From NCBI RefSeq assembly GCF_043555875.1, contig NZ_JBIGHW010000003.1:1-64000 (forward strand): DNA of 64,000 nucleotides. The letters are read 5' to 3'. The notes under the pieces are model-generated. The model did no database searches. It had not been told where the DNA came from and saw nothing but the letters and a program-made list of their open reading frames with translations. Every line of letters begins with the position of its first letter. The stretch's first letter is position 1. A program made the position numbers and the translations under genes. The DNA comes from Pelomonas margarita. GTDB lineage: Bacteria; Pseudomonadota; Gammaproteobacteria; Burkholderiales; Burkholderiaceae_C. Below, in pieces: positions 24,557 to 37,138 of this stretch.

Positions 24557-25813
24557 ATGAACAAGAAGACTGCCCTGGCCCTGGCCGCCGTGCTGGCGCT
24601 GGGCCTGCTGGCCGGCGCCGCCATCCTGCACGGCGAAGGCCACGGCCACAGCCACGACGCGCACGACGACCACGACCACGACCACGGCCATGCCCAGACC
24701 CCGCCCACCGCACCGAAGCCCACCCAGGCTGCGGCCAGCGCCGCTGCGCCGGCCGCCAGCGCGGCCGAGGCCGATGGGCACGCGCAGGCCCGCATCACCG
24801 ATGAACAGCTGCGCCACAACGGTGTGCAGATCGCCACGGCCGGGCCAGCGCGCATTGCCGGCACGCTAAGCCTGATGGGCGAGGTGGCACTGAACCAGGA
24901 CCGCAGCGTCGTCGTCACGCCGCGGCTGGCCGGCGCCGTACAAGCCGTGCACGCCAACGCGGGCGACCGCGTGCAGCGCGGCCAGCTGCTGGCCGTCATC
25001 GTCAGCCCGGCGCTGGCCGAGCAGCGCGCCGAGCTGCTGGCGGCTGAGAAGCGCCTCGCGCTGGCCCGCCAGACGCACGAGCGCGAACACCAGCTGTGGC
25101 AGGACAAGATCTCGGCCGAGCAGGACTACCTGGCCGCGCGCCAGGCGCTGCAGGAGGCCGAGATCGGCGTCGAGGCCTTGCGGCAGAAGCTCGCCGCGCT
25201 GGGCGCCACCACTGCGGCCGGCACGCAAGGCCTGGCCCGGCTGGAGGTGCGCGCGCCGATCGCGGGCGTGATCGTGGACAAGAAGATCAGCGCCGGCGAG
25301 GCGCTCCGAAACGACGCAGTCATCTTCCAGCTGGCTGACCTGAGCAGTGTGTGGGTGACGCTGGCCGTCCCGGCGCAGGACCTGGCCCGCTTACAGACCG
25401 GGGCGCAGGCCCGCGTGACGTCCACCGCCTTCGAGGCCGAGGGCCAGGGCCGCGTCACGCACGTGGGCGCGCTGGTGAGCGAGCAAAGCCGCAGCGCGAC
25501 CGCGCGCGTGCTGCTGCCCAACCCCCAGGGGCTATGGCGACCGGGCCTGCCCGTCAGCGTGGCACTGAGCCAGGACGCCGCCGCCGCGGCGGTGGCCGTC
25601 CCGGCCGACGCGCTGCAGACGCTGGACGGCCGTACGGTGGTGTTCGTGCGGCGCGGCCAGCAGTTCGAGGCCGTGCCGGTGCAGACCGGGCGCGCCGACG
25701 GCCGGCAGGTGGAGATCCTGCAGGGCCTGACGGGCGGCGAGCGCGTGGCTGCAAAGAACAGCTTCGTCGTGAAGGCCGAGCTCGGCAAGGGTGAAGCCGG
25801 CCACGAGCACTGA
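24557..25813 (+). CDS. czcB: heavy-metal efflux periplasmic adaptor CzcB
   Basis: 418 residues: an N-terminal hydrophobic segment (about 5-23), a His/Asp-rich stretch (25-45) likely to bind metal in the periplasm, then a membrane-fusion-protein core. The core has a barrel-sandwich hybrid (VVVTPRLAGAVQAVHANAGDRVQRG), a coiled-coil hairpin (about 150-215) and beta-barrel plus membrane-proximal domains. It links CzcA to CzcC. It starts four bases after the czcC stop and ends 12 bases before the czcA start, which supports coupled expression. Confidence 0.9.
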   Translation: MNKKTALALAAVLALGLLAGAAILHGEGHGHSHDAHDDHDHDHGHAQTPPTAPKPTQAAASAAAPAASAAEADGHAQARITDEQLRHNGVQIATAGPARIAGTLSLMGEVALNQDRSVVVTPRLAGAVQAVHANAGDRVQRGQLLAVIVSPALAEQRAELLAAEKRLALARQTHEREHQLWQDKISAEQDYLAARQALQEAEIGVEALRQKLAALGATTAAGTQGLARLEVRAPIAGVIVDKKISAGEALRNDAVIFQLADLSSVWVTLAVPAQDLARLQTGAQARVTSTAFEAEGQGRVTHVGALVSEQSRSATARVLLPNPQGLWRPGLPVSVALSQDAAAAAVAVPADALQTLDGRTVVFVRRGQQFEAVPVQTGRADGRQVEILQGLTGGERVAAKNSFVVKAELGKGEAGHEH

Positions 25814-25825
25814 GGAGCAGAGTTG

Positions 25826-28928
<3,103 letters not shown>

Positions 28929-28945
<17 letters not shown>

Positions 28946-29249
28946 GCCAGGCAGCCATGTCGCGCCGCTGGTGCAGCACCCGCCAGACGTCCAGGTGGGT
29001 GTCGCGTTGCACGTAGAACAGCAGATAGGGATGGGTCCCCAGCGCCCAGCTGCGCAGGCCTGGGATGCCCAGCTCGTGCGCATGACGCGTGGAGCCGATG
29101 CCGGGTTGGCTGGCAATCTGCTGCTGGGCGACTTCCAGCGCGTCGATGAAGCTCACCGCTGCCTCGGCAGCACCTTCACTGAACAAATGATCCAGCGTCT
29201 GCTCGACATCCTCCAGCGCCAGGGCGCGGAGGATGACCGGCAGCATCAC
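28929..29249 (-). CDS. parE: ParE/RelE-superfamily toxin
   Basis: 106 residues with the RelE/ParE fold pattern: an N-terminal helix pair (LEDVEQTLDHLFSEG), SQPGIGSTRHAHELGIPGLRSWAL, then LLFYVQRDTHLDVWRVLHQRRD. ParE proteins poison DNA gyrase, while RelE proteins cut ribosome-bound mRNA; the spacing and partner fit ParE. It overlaps the antitoxin stop by four bases (ATGA), as is usual for type II modules. Its 3' end overlaps czcA convergently. Confidence 0.85.
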
Positions 29250-29485
29250 TTGCGCTTGCGCGCCTGGACGCGCTGGCGCAGGTTCGCAAAGAACGCTGGC
29301 GTCATCTCCGCCGCAGGGGCTGACTGAGCGCCCGCCAACAGCAGTGCGCGCAGCGTTTCGCGCTCCTGATCCCGCCGGATCAGGTCGCGCACGTACTCGC
29401 TGCTGCTGCCGTAGCCTTTTTCGCTGACCCGCTCTTCCACGAAGACGCGCATCGGCTCCGGCAAGGAGATGTTCATCGTGCTCAT
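29246..29485 (-). CDS. parD: ParD-family antitoxin (ribbon-helix-helix)
   Basis: 79 residues from ATG 29485. The N-terminus STMNISLPEPMRVFVEERV followed by YGSSSEYVRDLIRRDQE is a ParD/CC2985-type ribbon-helix-helix DNA-binding domain. The C-terminal tail (about 50-79) should wrap the toxin. The antitoxin precedes the toxin, as expected. A longer reading from 29521 is open but would start inside the operator-like palindrome, so the shorter start is preferred. Confidence 0.85.
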   Translation of the reverse strand: MSTMNISLPEPMRVFVEERVSEKGYGSSSEYVRDLIRRDQERETLRALLLAGAQSAPAAEMTPAFFANLRQRVQARKRK

Positions 29486-29504
29486 ACCAAGGAGCTTAGT
29501 CCGT

Positions 29505-29521
29505 TTGGCAATTTTTGCCAA
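29505..29521. promoter_or_regulatory. probable parDE operator palindrome
   Basis: TTGGCAA-TTT-TTGCCAA is a perfect 7-bp inverted repeat ending one base before the stop codon of the adjacent DUF885 gene and 20 bases upstream of the parD start. Ribbon-helix-helix antitoxins bind such palindromes to repress their own operon. The position makes this the likely autoregulatory site. Confidence 0.6.
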
Positions 29522-31297
29522 TCATCGGCGTGCCGATTTCACCCAGTCCATGACCAGCTCCCGCAGCACCGGCAACGGTACCTGGCCGGCCGTCAGCACA
29601 ACGCGGTGGAAGCCCTTGATGTCGAACTTGGCGCCCAGCGCCTTCTCGGCGTCGGCGCGCAGCTTGGTGATCTCCAGCTGGCCGATCTTGTAGCCCAGCG
29701 CCTGGCCGGGCCAGACGATGTAGCGCTCGACCTCGGAGACGACATCGCTCTCGGCCATGGAGGAGTTGTCCAGCATGTATTGGATGGCCTGCTCACGCGA
29801 CCAGCCCTTGTGGTGCAGGCCGGTGTCCACCACCAGGCGCATCGCGCGCAGTTGCTCATCACTGAGGCGCCCGTACCACTGGTAGGGGTCGGTGAACAGG
29901 CCCAGCTCCTTGCCGAGGCTCTCGGCATACAGCGCCCAGCCTTCCACATAGGCCGTGTAGTGGCTGCCGAAGCGGCGGAAGGCCGGCAGTTCCTTGTCCT
30001 CCTGCGCGATGGCGATCTGGAAGTGGTGCCCCGGCGAGGCCTCGTGCAGGGACAGCGTCTCCATGCCGAAGATGGGCTGGGCCTTCAGGTTGAAGGTGTT
30101 CACATAGAACACGCCCGGACGCGCGCCGTCGGCTGACGGTTCCTGGTAGGACGCGCCGGCCGCGCTCTCGGCGCGGAAGGCCTCGACCTCGCGCACCTCG
30201 TAGTCCGCCCGAGGCTGGATGTCGAAGAGCTTGGGCGTCAGCGCGTTGATCTTCTTCTGCAGGTCCCGGTAGCCGTTGAGCAGGTCTTCCGGCTTGGTGA
30301 AGTAGTACTTCGGGTCTTCGTTGAGGTGCTTGAAGAAGGCCTTGAGGTCACCGGTGAAGCCCACCTGCCGGCGCACGGCGTCCATCTCGCCCAGGATGCG
30401 CGCCACCTCCTTCAGGCCGATGGCGTGGATCTCGTCGGGCGACAGTGCCACGGTAGTGGACTGGCGCACGCGATGGGCGTACCAGGCCTTGCCGTCCGGC
30501 AGGGCCGACCAGGCCGTGCTCTTGCGCGCCTGGGGGGCGTACTCGTCACGCACATAGGACAGCAGGCGGCCATAGGCCGGCAGCACCTGCGTGGCCAGCA
30601 GCTGGCGCAGGGCGGCGGTGATGCGCTCGCGCTCGGCAGCCGGCACCGCCTCGGGGAAGTCCTTGACCGGCCCCCAGAACAGGCTCTGCTCAGGCTCGCT
30701 GACGGCCAGCGCCTGCAGCTGCGGCAGCACCTTGTCCACCACCGCGCGGGGCTGGGTCACGCCCGCCTTCACGCCGGCACGCATGTTGGCGATCGTGCCG
30801 TCGAACTGCGGCACGGCCTTGCTCAAGCGGCTCAGCCAGTCGTCGTAGTCCTTGACCGTCTTGAACGGCTGGATGGACTGGCCCGTGCCCAGCTGGGCCA
30901 GGAAGCTGGGCAGGCCGCCGATCTGGCTGATGGGCTGCATCCACTCCGGGAAACGCTCACCCGCCAGGGACTGCTGCAGGTCCAGCTTGAGCATGCTGTA
31001 GGACACGCGGTCCTTGGGGGCCAGCTTGGTCTTGTCAAAGCCGGCCAGCGCCTTGAGCTGCTGCTGCAGCTCGCGCCGGGCCTGGGCGCGGTAGGCCGCG
31101 GTCGTGGTGTCGGGCAGCTGGTCGTTGTAGCGCGGGTCGCCCAGCGAGGTGGCGAGCACCGGCTGCTGCTGGAGGGTCAGCTCCCACTGGGCGTCCAGCC
31201 ATTGGTGGAAGCGCTGGCTCTCGGTGGCGGTGGCTTGAGCGGGAAGGCTGAGGGCAAGGCTGGTGGCCAGCAGGCTCAGGGCATGACGACGTTGCAT
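29522..31297 (-). CDS. DUF885 family protein, probable exported metallopeptidase-like
   Basis: 591 residues from ATG 31297, which has GGAGA upstream. The signal peptide MQRRHALSLLATSLALSLPAQA has a short twin-Arg-like start. The body matches DUF885 (RFHQWLDAQWELTLQQQP, SLGDPRYNDQLPDTT) with the conserved LHEASPGHHFQIAI, a likely zinc-ligand motif analogous to HExxH-type peptidases. It is probably a periplasmic peptidase or carboxypeptidase-like enzyme; the family is not functionally settled. It is divergent from mfd across 119 bases. Confidence 0.82.
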   Translation of the reverse strand: MQRRHALSLLATSLALSLPAQATATESQRFHQWLDAQWELTLQQQPVLATSLGDPRYNDQLPDTTTAAYRAQARRELQQQLKALAGFDKTKLAPKDRVSYSMLKLDLQQSLAGERFPEWMQPISQIGGLPSFLAQLGTGQSIQPFKTVKDYDDWLSRLSKAVPQFDGTIANMRAGVKAGVTQPRAVVDKVLPQLQALAVSEPEQSLFWGPVKDFPEAVPAAERERITAALRQLLATQVLPAYGRLLSYVRDEYAPQARKSTAWSALPDGKAWYAHRVRQSTTVALSPDEIHAIGLKEVARILGEMDAVRRQVGFTGDLKAFFKHLNEDPKYYFTKPEDLLNGYRDLQKKINALTPKLFDIQPRADYEVREVEAFRAESAAGASYQEPSADGARPGVFYVNTFNLKAQPIFGMETLSLHEASPGHHFQIAIAQEDKELPAFRRFGSHYTAYVEGWALYAESLGKELGLFTDPYQWYGRLSDEQLRAMRLVVDTGLHHKGWSREQAIQYMLDNSSMAESDVVSEVERYIVWPGQALGYKIGQLEITKLRADAEKALGAKFDIKGFHRVVLTAGQVPLPVLRELVMDWVKSARR

Positions 31298-31416
31298 GAA
31301 ATCTCCGGTAGGAACGGGCGGCATGCTGCCATGCCCCCAGACCCCCGACCAAAGACATGCCCTCCGTAGAATCCCGTCACGCCCCGCATCGGGGCTGTTG
31401 TCGTTTGTAGGTCCGC

Positions 31417-34400
31417 ATGACTCTGCCCTCGCTGCCGGCTGTTCAGCCCGGCAAGAAGTTCACCCATCCCCGCCCGCTGGGCTCCGCCGACGCGCTGCTG
31501 CTCGCCCGCTTCGTGCAGCAACAACAGGCTGCCGGCCGGCTGGCCGCCATCTTCACGGCCGAGCCGGGGGACACCCAGCGGCTAGAGGACGAGCTCAAGT
31601 TCTTCGCGCCCGAGCTCAAGGTGGCCGTGTTCCCCGACTGGGAGACCCTGCCCTACGACAGCTTCAGCCCCCACCAGGACCTGATCTCCGAGCGCCTGGC
31701 GACGCTGTGGGAGCTGCTGCAGGCGAAGAAGACAAAGTCCATCGACGTCGTGCTGATGCCGGCCTCCACGGCGCTGGTGCGCCTGGCGCCGCCCAGCTTC
31801 CTGGCCGCGACGACCTTCAACTTCAAGCAGAAGCAGCGGCTGGACGAAGCCTCGCTACGGGCGCAGCTGACGCTGGCCGGCTACACGAACGTGAGCCAGG
31901 TCGTGCAACCCGGCGAGTACGCGGTGCGTGGCGGGCTGATCGACCTCTTCCCCATGGGCTCGGCCGTACCTTATCGGGTGGACCTGTTCGGCGACGAGGT
32001 GGACTCCATCCGCGTGTTCGACCCCGACAGCCAGCGCAGCCTCTACCCGGTACCCGATGTGCGCCTGCTGCCCGGCCGCGAGTTCCCGATGGACGAGGCC
32101 CCGCGCAAGGCCTTCCGCAACCGCTGGCGAGAGAAGATGGACGGCGACCCGACCAAGTCACGCCTCTACCGCGACATCGGCGAAGGCGTGGCCTCGGGCG
32201 GCATCGAGTACTACCTGCCGATCTTCTTCGAGCAGACGGCCTCCGTCTTTGACTACTTGGGCGACACCGCCGGCCTCGCGCTGCACGGCGAGGTGGACGA
32301 GGCCATCCAGCGCTTCTGGACCGACACCAAGGAACGCCACCGCTTCCTGCAGCACGACCCCGAGCGGCCCATCCTGGCGCCGGGCGAGATCTTCCTGACG
32401 GCCGAGGACTTCTTCGGCCTGACCAGGCCGCATGCGGTGCTGTCGGTGCGCGGCGCCGAGCCCGTGGACTTCGCCCGCCCGCTGCCCGACGTCAGCGTGG
32501 AGCGCGGCACGCAGGAGCCGATGGCGCGGCTGGAGGCGCACCTGAAGAGCACGCCGCACCGCGTGCTGCTGGTGGCCGAGAGCGAGGGTCGCCGCGAAAG
32601 CCTGCTCGAGCAGCTGCGCGACCACAAGATCGACCCGCCGTCGGTGAAGGACCTGGCCGAGTTCGCCGCCAGCGACGAGAAGTACGCCATCACAGCGGCG
32701 CCGCTGGCGTCGGGCTTCTTCTGGGTCGATGAACAAAGGCCGGTCCAGCTCATCACCGAGACCGAGCTGTTCGCGACAACGCCCACCACGCGCCGGCGCC
32801 GCAAGCAGGAACAGGTCAGCGACGTCAACGCGCTGATCAAGGACCTCTCCGAACTCAAGGTGGGCGCCCCGGTCGTGCACATCAACCACGGCATCGGGCG
32901 CTACCAGGGCCTGGTCAACATCGACCTGGGCGACGGGCAGAAGAGCGAATTCCTGCACCTGGAGTACGCCGATAAGGCCACGCTCTACGTACCGGTGGCG
33001 CAGCTGCACCTGATCGGCCGCTACACCGGCGTGAGCCCCGAGGAAGCGCCGCTGCACAAGCTGGGCTCGGGCCAGTGGGAAAAGGCCAAGCGCAAAGCCG
33101 CCGAGCAGGTGCGCGATACCGCCGCCGAGCTGCTCAACCTGTACGCCCGCCGCGCCGCGCGCGAGGGCCATGCCTTCCGCTACTCGGGCCATGACTACGA
33201 GGCCTTTGCCGCGAGCTTCGGCTTCGAGGAAACGCCCGACCAGCGCGCCGCCATCCACGCGGTCATCCAGGACATGATCAGCCCCAAGCCCATGGACCGC
33301 CTCGTCTGCGGCGACGTGGGCTTCGGCAAGACCGAGGTCGCACTGCGTGCGGCGTTCGTGGCCGTGATGGGCGGCAAGCAGGTCGCCATCCTGGCGCCGA
33401 CGACGCTGCTGGCCGAGCAGCACTACCAGAACATCGCCGACCGCTTCGGCGCCTGGCCGGTGAAGGTGGCGGAGATGAGCCGCTTCCGCTCGGCCAAGGA
33501 GATCAAGGCGGCGATGGAAGGCATCGCCGACGGCAGCATCGACATCGTCGTCGGCACGCACAAGTTGCTGTCGGCCGAGGTGAAGTTCAACCGCCTGGGC
33601 CTGCTCGTCATCGACGAGGAACACCGCTTCGGCGTGCGCCACAAGGAGGCGATGAAAGCGATGCGCGCCGAGGTGGACGTGCTGACACTGACCGCCACGC
33701 CCATCCCGCGCACGCTGGGCATGGCGCTGGAAGGCCTGCGGGATCTCTCCGTCATCGCCACCGCGCCGCAGCGGCGCCTGGCCATCAAGACCTTTGTGCG
33801 CGCCGAAAGCAGCGGCACCATCCGCGAAGCCGTGCTGCGCGAACTGAAGCGCGGCGGCCAGGTCTACTTCCTGCATAACGAGGTCGAGACCATCGAAAAC
33901 CGGCGCCAGAAGCTGGAAGAGCTGGTGCCCGAGGCGCGCATCGTCATCGCCCACGGCCAGATGCCCGAGCGCGAGCTGGAGCGCGTCATGCGCGAGTTCG
34001 TCGCCGGCAAGCACAACCTGCTGCTGTGCTCCACCATCATCGAGACCGGCATCGACGTGCCGAGCGCCAACACCATCATCATTGCCCGCGCCGACAAGTT
34101 CGGCCTGGCCCAACTGCACCAGCTGCGCGGCCGCGTCGGCCGCAGCCACCACCAAGCCTATGCCTACCTGATGGTGCCCGACCTGCAAGGCCTGACCAAG
34201 CAGGCCACGCAGCGGCTGGATGCCATCCAGGCCATGGAGGAGCTGGGCTCGGGCTTCTACCTCGCCATGCACGACCTGGAGATCCGCGGTGCCGGCGAGG
34301 TACTGGGCGATAACCAGAGCGGCAACATGATGGAAGTGGGCTTCCAGCTCTACAACGACATGCTGAGCGAAGCCGTGCGCGCACTGAAGAGCGGCCGCGA

Positions 34401-34884
34401 GCCCGACCTGCTGTCGCCCACCGGCGCGTTCTCCACCAACACCGAGATCAACCTGCACGCGCCCGCCCTGCTGCCTGATGCCTACTGCGGCGACGTGCAG
34501 GTGCGCCTGAGCCTGTACAAGCGCCTGGCCACGGCCGAGAAGCCCGAGCAGATCGACACCATGCTGGAAGAGATCACCGACCGCTTCGGCAAGCTGCCCA
34601 CTCAGGGCCAGACGCTGTTCGACCTGCACCGCCTGCGCGTGCTGGCCAAGCCGTATGGCGTGATCAAGGTGGACGCCGCGCCGGGGCTGATCAACCTCAA
34701 CTTCCGCCCCAACCCGCCCATCGACCCGATGCGCGTCATCGAGCTGGTGCAGAAGAACCGCAACATCAAGCTGGTGGGCAACGAGAAGCTGCGCATCGAG
34801 AAGCAACTGAGCAGCCCGCAAGACCGCGCACAGGCCGTGCGCGAAGTACTGCGGCTGCTGGGCCAGCCGGTCAAGGCGACATGA
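31417..34884 (+). CDS. mfd: transcription-repair coupling factor Mfd
   Basis: A 1155-residue DNA translocase that removes RNA polymerase stalled at lesions and recruits UvrA. The N-terminal UvrB-homology module (about 30-350) includes FPDWETLPYDSFSPHQD. An RNA polymerase interaction domain (HINHGIGRYQGL) is followed by superfamily 2 helicase motifs: Walker A GDVGFGKTEVA (Lys638), DEEH at 733-736, TATPIPRTL, and later QLRGRVGRS. The C-terminal TRCF domain is complete. A small hairpin (31381-31395) lies in its leader. Its stop overlaps the next gene start in ATGA. Confidence 0.97.
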   Translation: MTLPSLPAVQPGKKFTHPRPLGSADALLLARFVQQQQAAGRLAAIFTAEPGDTQRLEDELKFFAPELKVAVFPDWETLPYDSFSPHQDLISERLATLWELLQAKKTKSIDVVLMPASTALVRLAPPSFLAATTFNFKQKQRLDEASLRAQLTLAGYTNVSQVVQPGEYAVRGGLIDLFPMGSAVPYRVDLFGDEVDSIRVFDPDSQRSLYPVPDVRLLPGREFPMDEAPRKAFRNRWREKMDGDPTKSRLYRDIGEGVASGGIEYYLPIFFEQTASVFDYLGDTAGLALHGEVDEAIQRFWTDTKERHRFLQHDPERPILAPGEIFLTAEDFFGLTRPHAVLSVRGAEPVDFARPLPDVSVERGTQEPMARLEAHLKSTPHRVLLVAESEGRRESLLEQLRDHKIDPPSVKDLAEFAASDEKYAITAAPLASGFFWVDEQRPVQLITETELFATTPTTRRRRKQEQVSDVNALIKDLSELKVGAPVVHINHGIGRYQGLVNIDLGDGQKSEFLHLEYADKATLYVPVAQLHLIGRYTGVSPEEAPLHKLGSGQWEKAKRKAAEQVRDTAAELLNLYARRAAREGHAFRYSGHDYEAFAASFGFEETPDQRAAIHAVIQDMISPKPMDRLVCGDVGFGKTEVALRAAFVAVMGGKQVAILAPTTLLAEQHYQNIADRFGAWPVKVAEMSRFRSAKEIKAAMEGIADGSIDIVVGTHKLLSAEVKFNRLGLLVIDEEHRFGVRHKEAMKAMRAEVDVLTLTATPIPRTLGMALEGLRDLSVIATAPQRRLAIKTFVRAESSGTIREAVLRELKRGGQVYFLHNEVETIENRRQKLEELVPEARIVIAHGQMPERELERVMREFVAGKHNLLLCSTIIETGIDVPSANTIIIARADKFGLAQLHQLRGRVGRSHHQAYAYLMVPDLQGLTKQATQRLDAIQAMEELGSGFYLAMHDLEIRGAGEVLGDNQSGNMMEVGFQLYNDMLSEAVRALKSGREPDLLSPTGAFSTNTEINLHAPALLPDAYCGDVQVRLSLYKRLATAEKPEQIDTMLEEITDRFGKLPTQGQTLFDLHRLRVLAKPYGVIKVDAAPGLINLNFRPNPPIDPMRVIELVQKNRNIKLVGNEKLRIEKQLSSPQDRAQAVREVLRLLGQPVKAT

Positions 34885-36331
34885 CGCCGGCGCGCGTGCT
34901 GCTGGCCGCATTGCTCGCTAACGGGCTGGCGGCGCCCAGCCGCCCAGCGACGCCGAGCAGCTGGCGGCCGAACTGCTGCATGCCGATGCCGACTCGCGGG
35001 CTGCAGCACTGCAGCTCGCACTGGAACAGCGGTGGACGGTGCCGCCCGAGCTGCTACCGCGCCTGGTCAAGGACCCCTCGCCCGACGTGCGGCGCCTGGT
35101 GGCAGCGGCCGCGCAACTGGATGCCGAGCAATGGCTGACGCTGTGGGCCCACTCACCGGAACCGGCGCTTCGCCAGACGCTGGCCGACGGACTGCGCAGC
35201 CGCTTTGCCACGCCAGCGCCAGCCCTGGTGGGCCGCCTGCTGGACGCTGCCGACGACCGGCTGGACTGGGCTCTGCTGGCCCCACCCGCACTGCCGCTGT
35301 CGGAAGCCCAACTGGCCGTGCTGGCGCGCCGGGCTGACCTGCTGACCCGCTGGTTGCTGTCGCAGCGCCTGCAGCAGCCCGATGCCGAGACCCGCCTGCA
35401 GCAGGTGCTGACGCAGGGCGATGACGAACGCGTGCGCCGCGCGTTACGGCTGATGGCGCCCGCGGCACGGCAACAGGCGACCCCTCGCCTGCTCGACCAG
35501 GCCCTGGCACAGCAGCGCGACGAGCTGCTGCTGCGCATGCTCCCCCAGTTGCGCACCGCGGAAGGCGGCTTGCCGCCTGAGACGGCCACACGCCTGCTGC
35601 GCGAGGCGCCCGTCGCCGTGCGTGAGCGGCTGACCATGGAGGCCTGGTGGCTGCCCCGCTACAACGCCGAGCAGATCGCACTCGTGCTGACCGACCCAGC
35701 CCCCCTGGTGCGCATCGGCCTGCTGCGCCGCCGCGACATTGCGCTTCCGGCCGAGCAGATCAATGCCGGCCTGCTGCACAAGGACGAGGAACTCGCTTCG
35801 TGGTACCGCAGGCGACCGGAGGCTCGCCCGAACCCGGCCCAGGCGGCCGCAGGGCTGGCGCACGCCAACCCCGTCGTGCGGCGCGGCTGGACGAGCCAGC
35901 TCGCGGCCAGCTTTGATGCCGCTCAGCTGGCCCAGGCCCTCAACGACAGCGACCAGAGCGTCCGCTGGCTGGCGCTGCTCGCGGCCCGGCTACCGCTCAG
36001 CGACGCGCAGCTGGACCGCTGCCTCACCGACCCCGCGTTCGTTGTTCGGGAGCGCTGTGTGTCGCGCCGCGAGTTCGTGCTGACGCAAGCCCGCTTCGAG
36101 ACGCTGTTGGCCGACTCCAACCCCAACGTGCTGCGCGCCGTGAAAGGACCGGACGGCCGCCCGCCAGACTTGGCGCCCTTCATCGGGGCAACGCTGCGCG
36201 AGGGCACGCCAGCGGCACGGCTGCTGCTCGCCCGCCAGCAGGCCTTCCCCCTGCGCCCCGACCAGCTGGCCTCCGGCCTGCTCGATCCCGTCGACACGGT
36301 GCGCCAGGCCTTCGCGCAGCGCCGCGACTGA
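34881..36331 (+). CDS. HEAT/LRV-like repeat protein, exported; apparent 1-base frameshift
   Basis: The start ATG 34881 overlaps the mfd stop (ATGA) and encodes a good signal peptide (MTPARVLLAALLANGLA). That frame then turns into Cys/Trp/Pro-rich noise. From 34922 another frame is open to 36331 and reads AQPPSDAEQLAAELLHADAD and onward. The span is one base short of a multiple of three, and adding one base near 34932 (GGCGGCGCC) would join the two. The main part (about 430 residues from GTG 35039) is helical repeats with DPSPDVRRL, DPAPLVR, NPVVRRG, DQSVRWLAL and DPAFVVRER spaced about 24-26 residues, like leucine-rich-variant or HEAT repeats, probably a protein-binding scaffold. Either a real mutation or a sequence error. 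Confidence 0.65.
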
Positions 36332-36427
36332 ACCGCTGCTGCGCAAGCGCGCCCTCGTGCGGCGCGAACCGTGGTGCGGCAAGGGTGCCGGGATAATCCA
36401 CCCACCTTCTGCTGCCTCCCGCCTCCC

Positions 36428-37138
36428 GTGACCTCCGCCCCTTCCCCCGGCCTCGTCGTCCAAGCCGGTCTCGCCCTGCCCCCGCTCAGCCACTACAAGC
36501 TCGCCGCCTTCGACATGGACTCGACGCTGATCAGCATCGAGTGCATCGACGAGATCGCAGCCCTCGCGGGCAAGGGCGAGGCCGTCGCGGCTATCACCGA
36601 GGCCGCGATGCGCGGCGAGATCACGGACTTCCGCGACAGCCTGCGCCGGCGCCTGGCCCTCCTGGCCGGCGTGCCCGCCACAGTGCTGGACCGCGTGCTG
36701 GCCGAGCGGCTCACGTTCAATCCCGGCGCGCGCGAGCTGTGCGCGGCGCTGAAGGCGGCCGGGCTCAAGCTCGTGCTGGTGTCCGGCGGCTTCACCTTCT
36801 TCACGCGCCATGTCGCCGCCGAGCTAGGCATGGACTACGTGCGCAGCAACGAGCTGGAGATCGTCGATGGTGCGCTGACCGGCCGCATCGTCATGCAGGA
36901 CTGGGGCGACATCTGCGACGGCGAGGAGAAGCGCCGCATGCTGCTGCAGTGCTGCGCCGCCATCGGCTGCACGCCCGCCCAGGCCATGGCCGTGGGCGAC
37001 GGCAGCAACGACCTGCCCATGATGGGCGAAGCTGGCCTGTCGGTGGCCTTCCATGCCAAGCCCAAGGTACGAGCCGCGGCGATGGTGGCCATCAACGAGG
37101 GCGGCCTGGACCGGCTGCTCACGCTGCTGCCGGCATGA
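36428..37138 (+). CDS. serB: phosphoserine phosphatase
   Basis: The last step of serine synthesis: hydrolysis of 3-phosphoserine. The HAD-fold motif DMDSTLI gives nucleophile Asp29 and acid Asp31. VLVSGGFTFF is motif 2 and GDGSNDLPMMGEAGLSVAFHAKP is motif 3. GTG 36428 gives 236 residues, the usual length for Burkholderiales SerB; reading from 36371 would add an implausible Cys/Pro-rich leader. No ACT domain is present. Its stop overlaps the next start (ATGA). Confidence 0.93.
   Translation: MTSAPSPGLVVQAGLALPPLSHYKLAAFDMDSTLISIECIDEIAALAGKGEAVAAITEAAMRGEITDFRDSLRRRLALLAGVPATVLDRVLAERLTFNPGARELCAALKAAGLKLVLVSGGFTFFTRHVAAELGMDYVRSNELEIVDGALTGRIVMQDWGDICDGEEKRRMLLQCCAAIGCTPAQAMAVGDGSNDLPMMGEAGLSVAFHAKPKVRAAAMVAINEGGLDRLLTLLPA

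Noticed and set aside
31381..31395. Six-bp hairpin in the mfd leader as a terminator
   Set aside because: The stem is short and the following bases contain only scattered T, so it is not counted as a terminator.
32158..34911. 917-codon open frame antisense to mfd
   Set aside because: It has no signal or domain pattern and lies fully inside a conserved essential-type gene.
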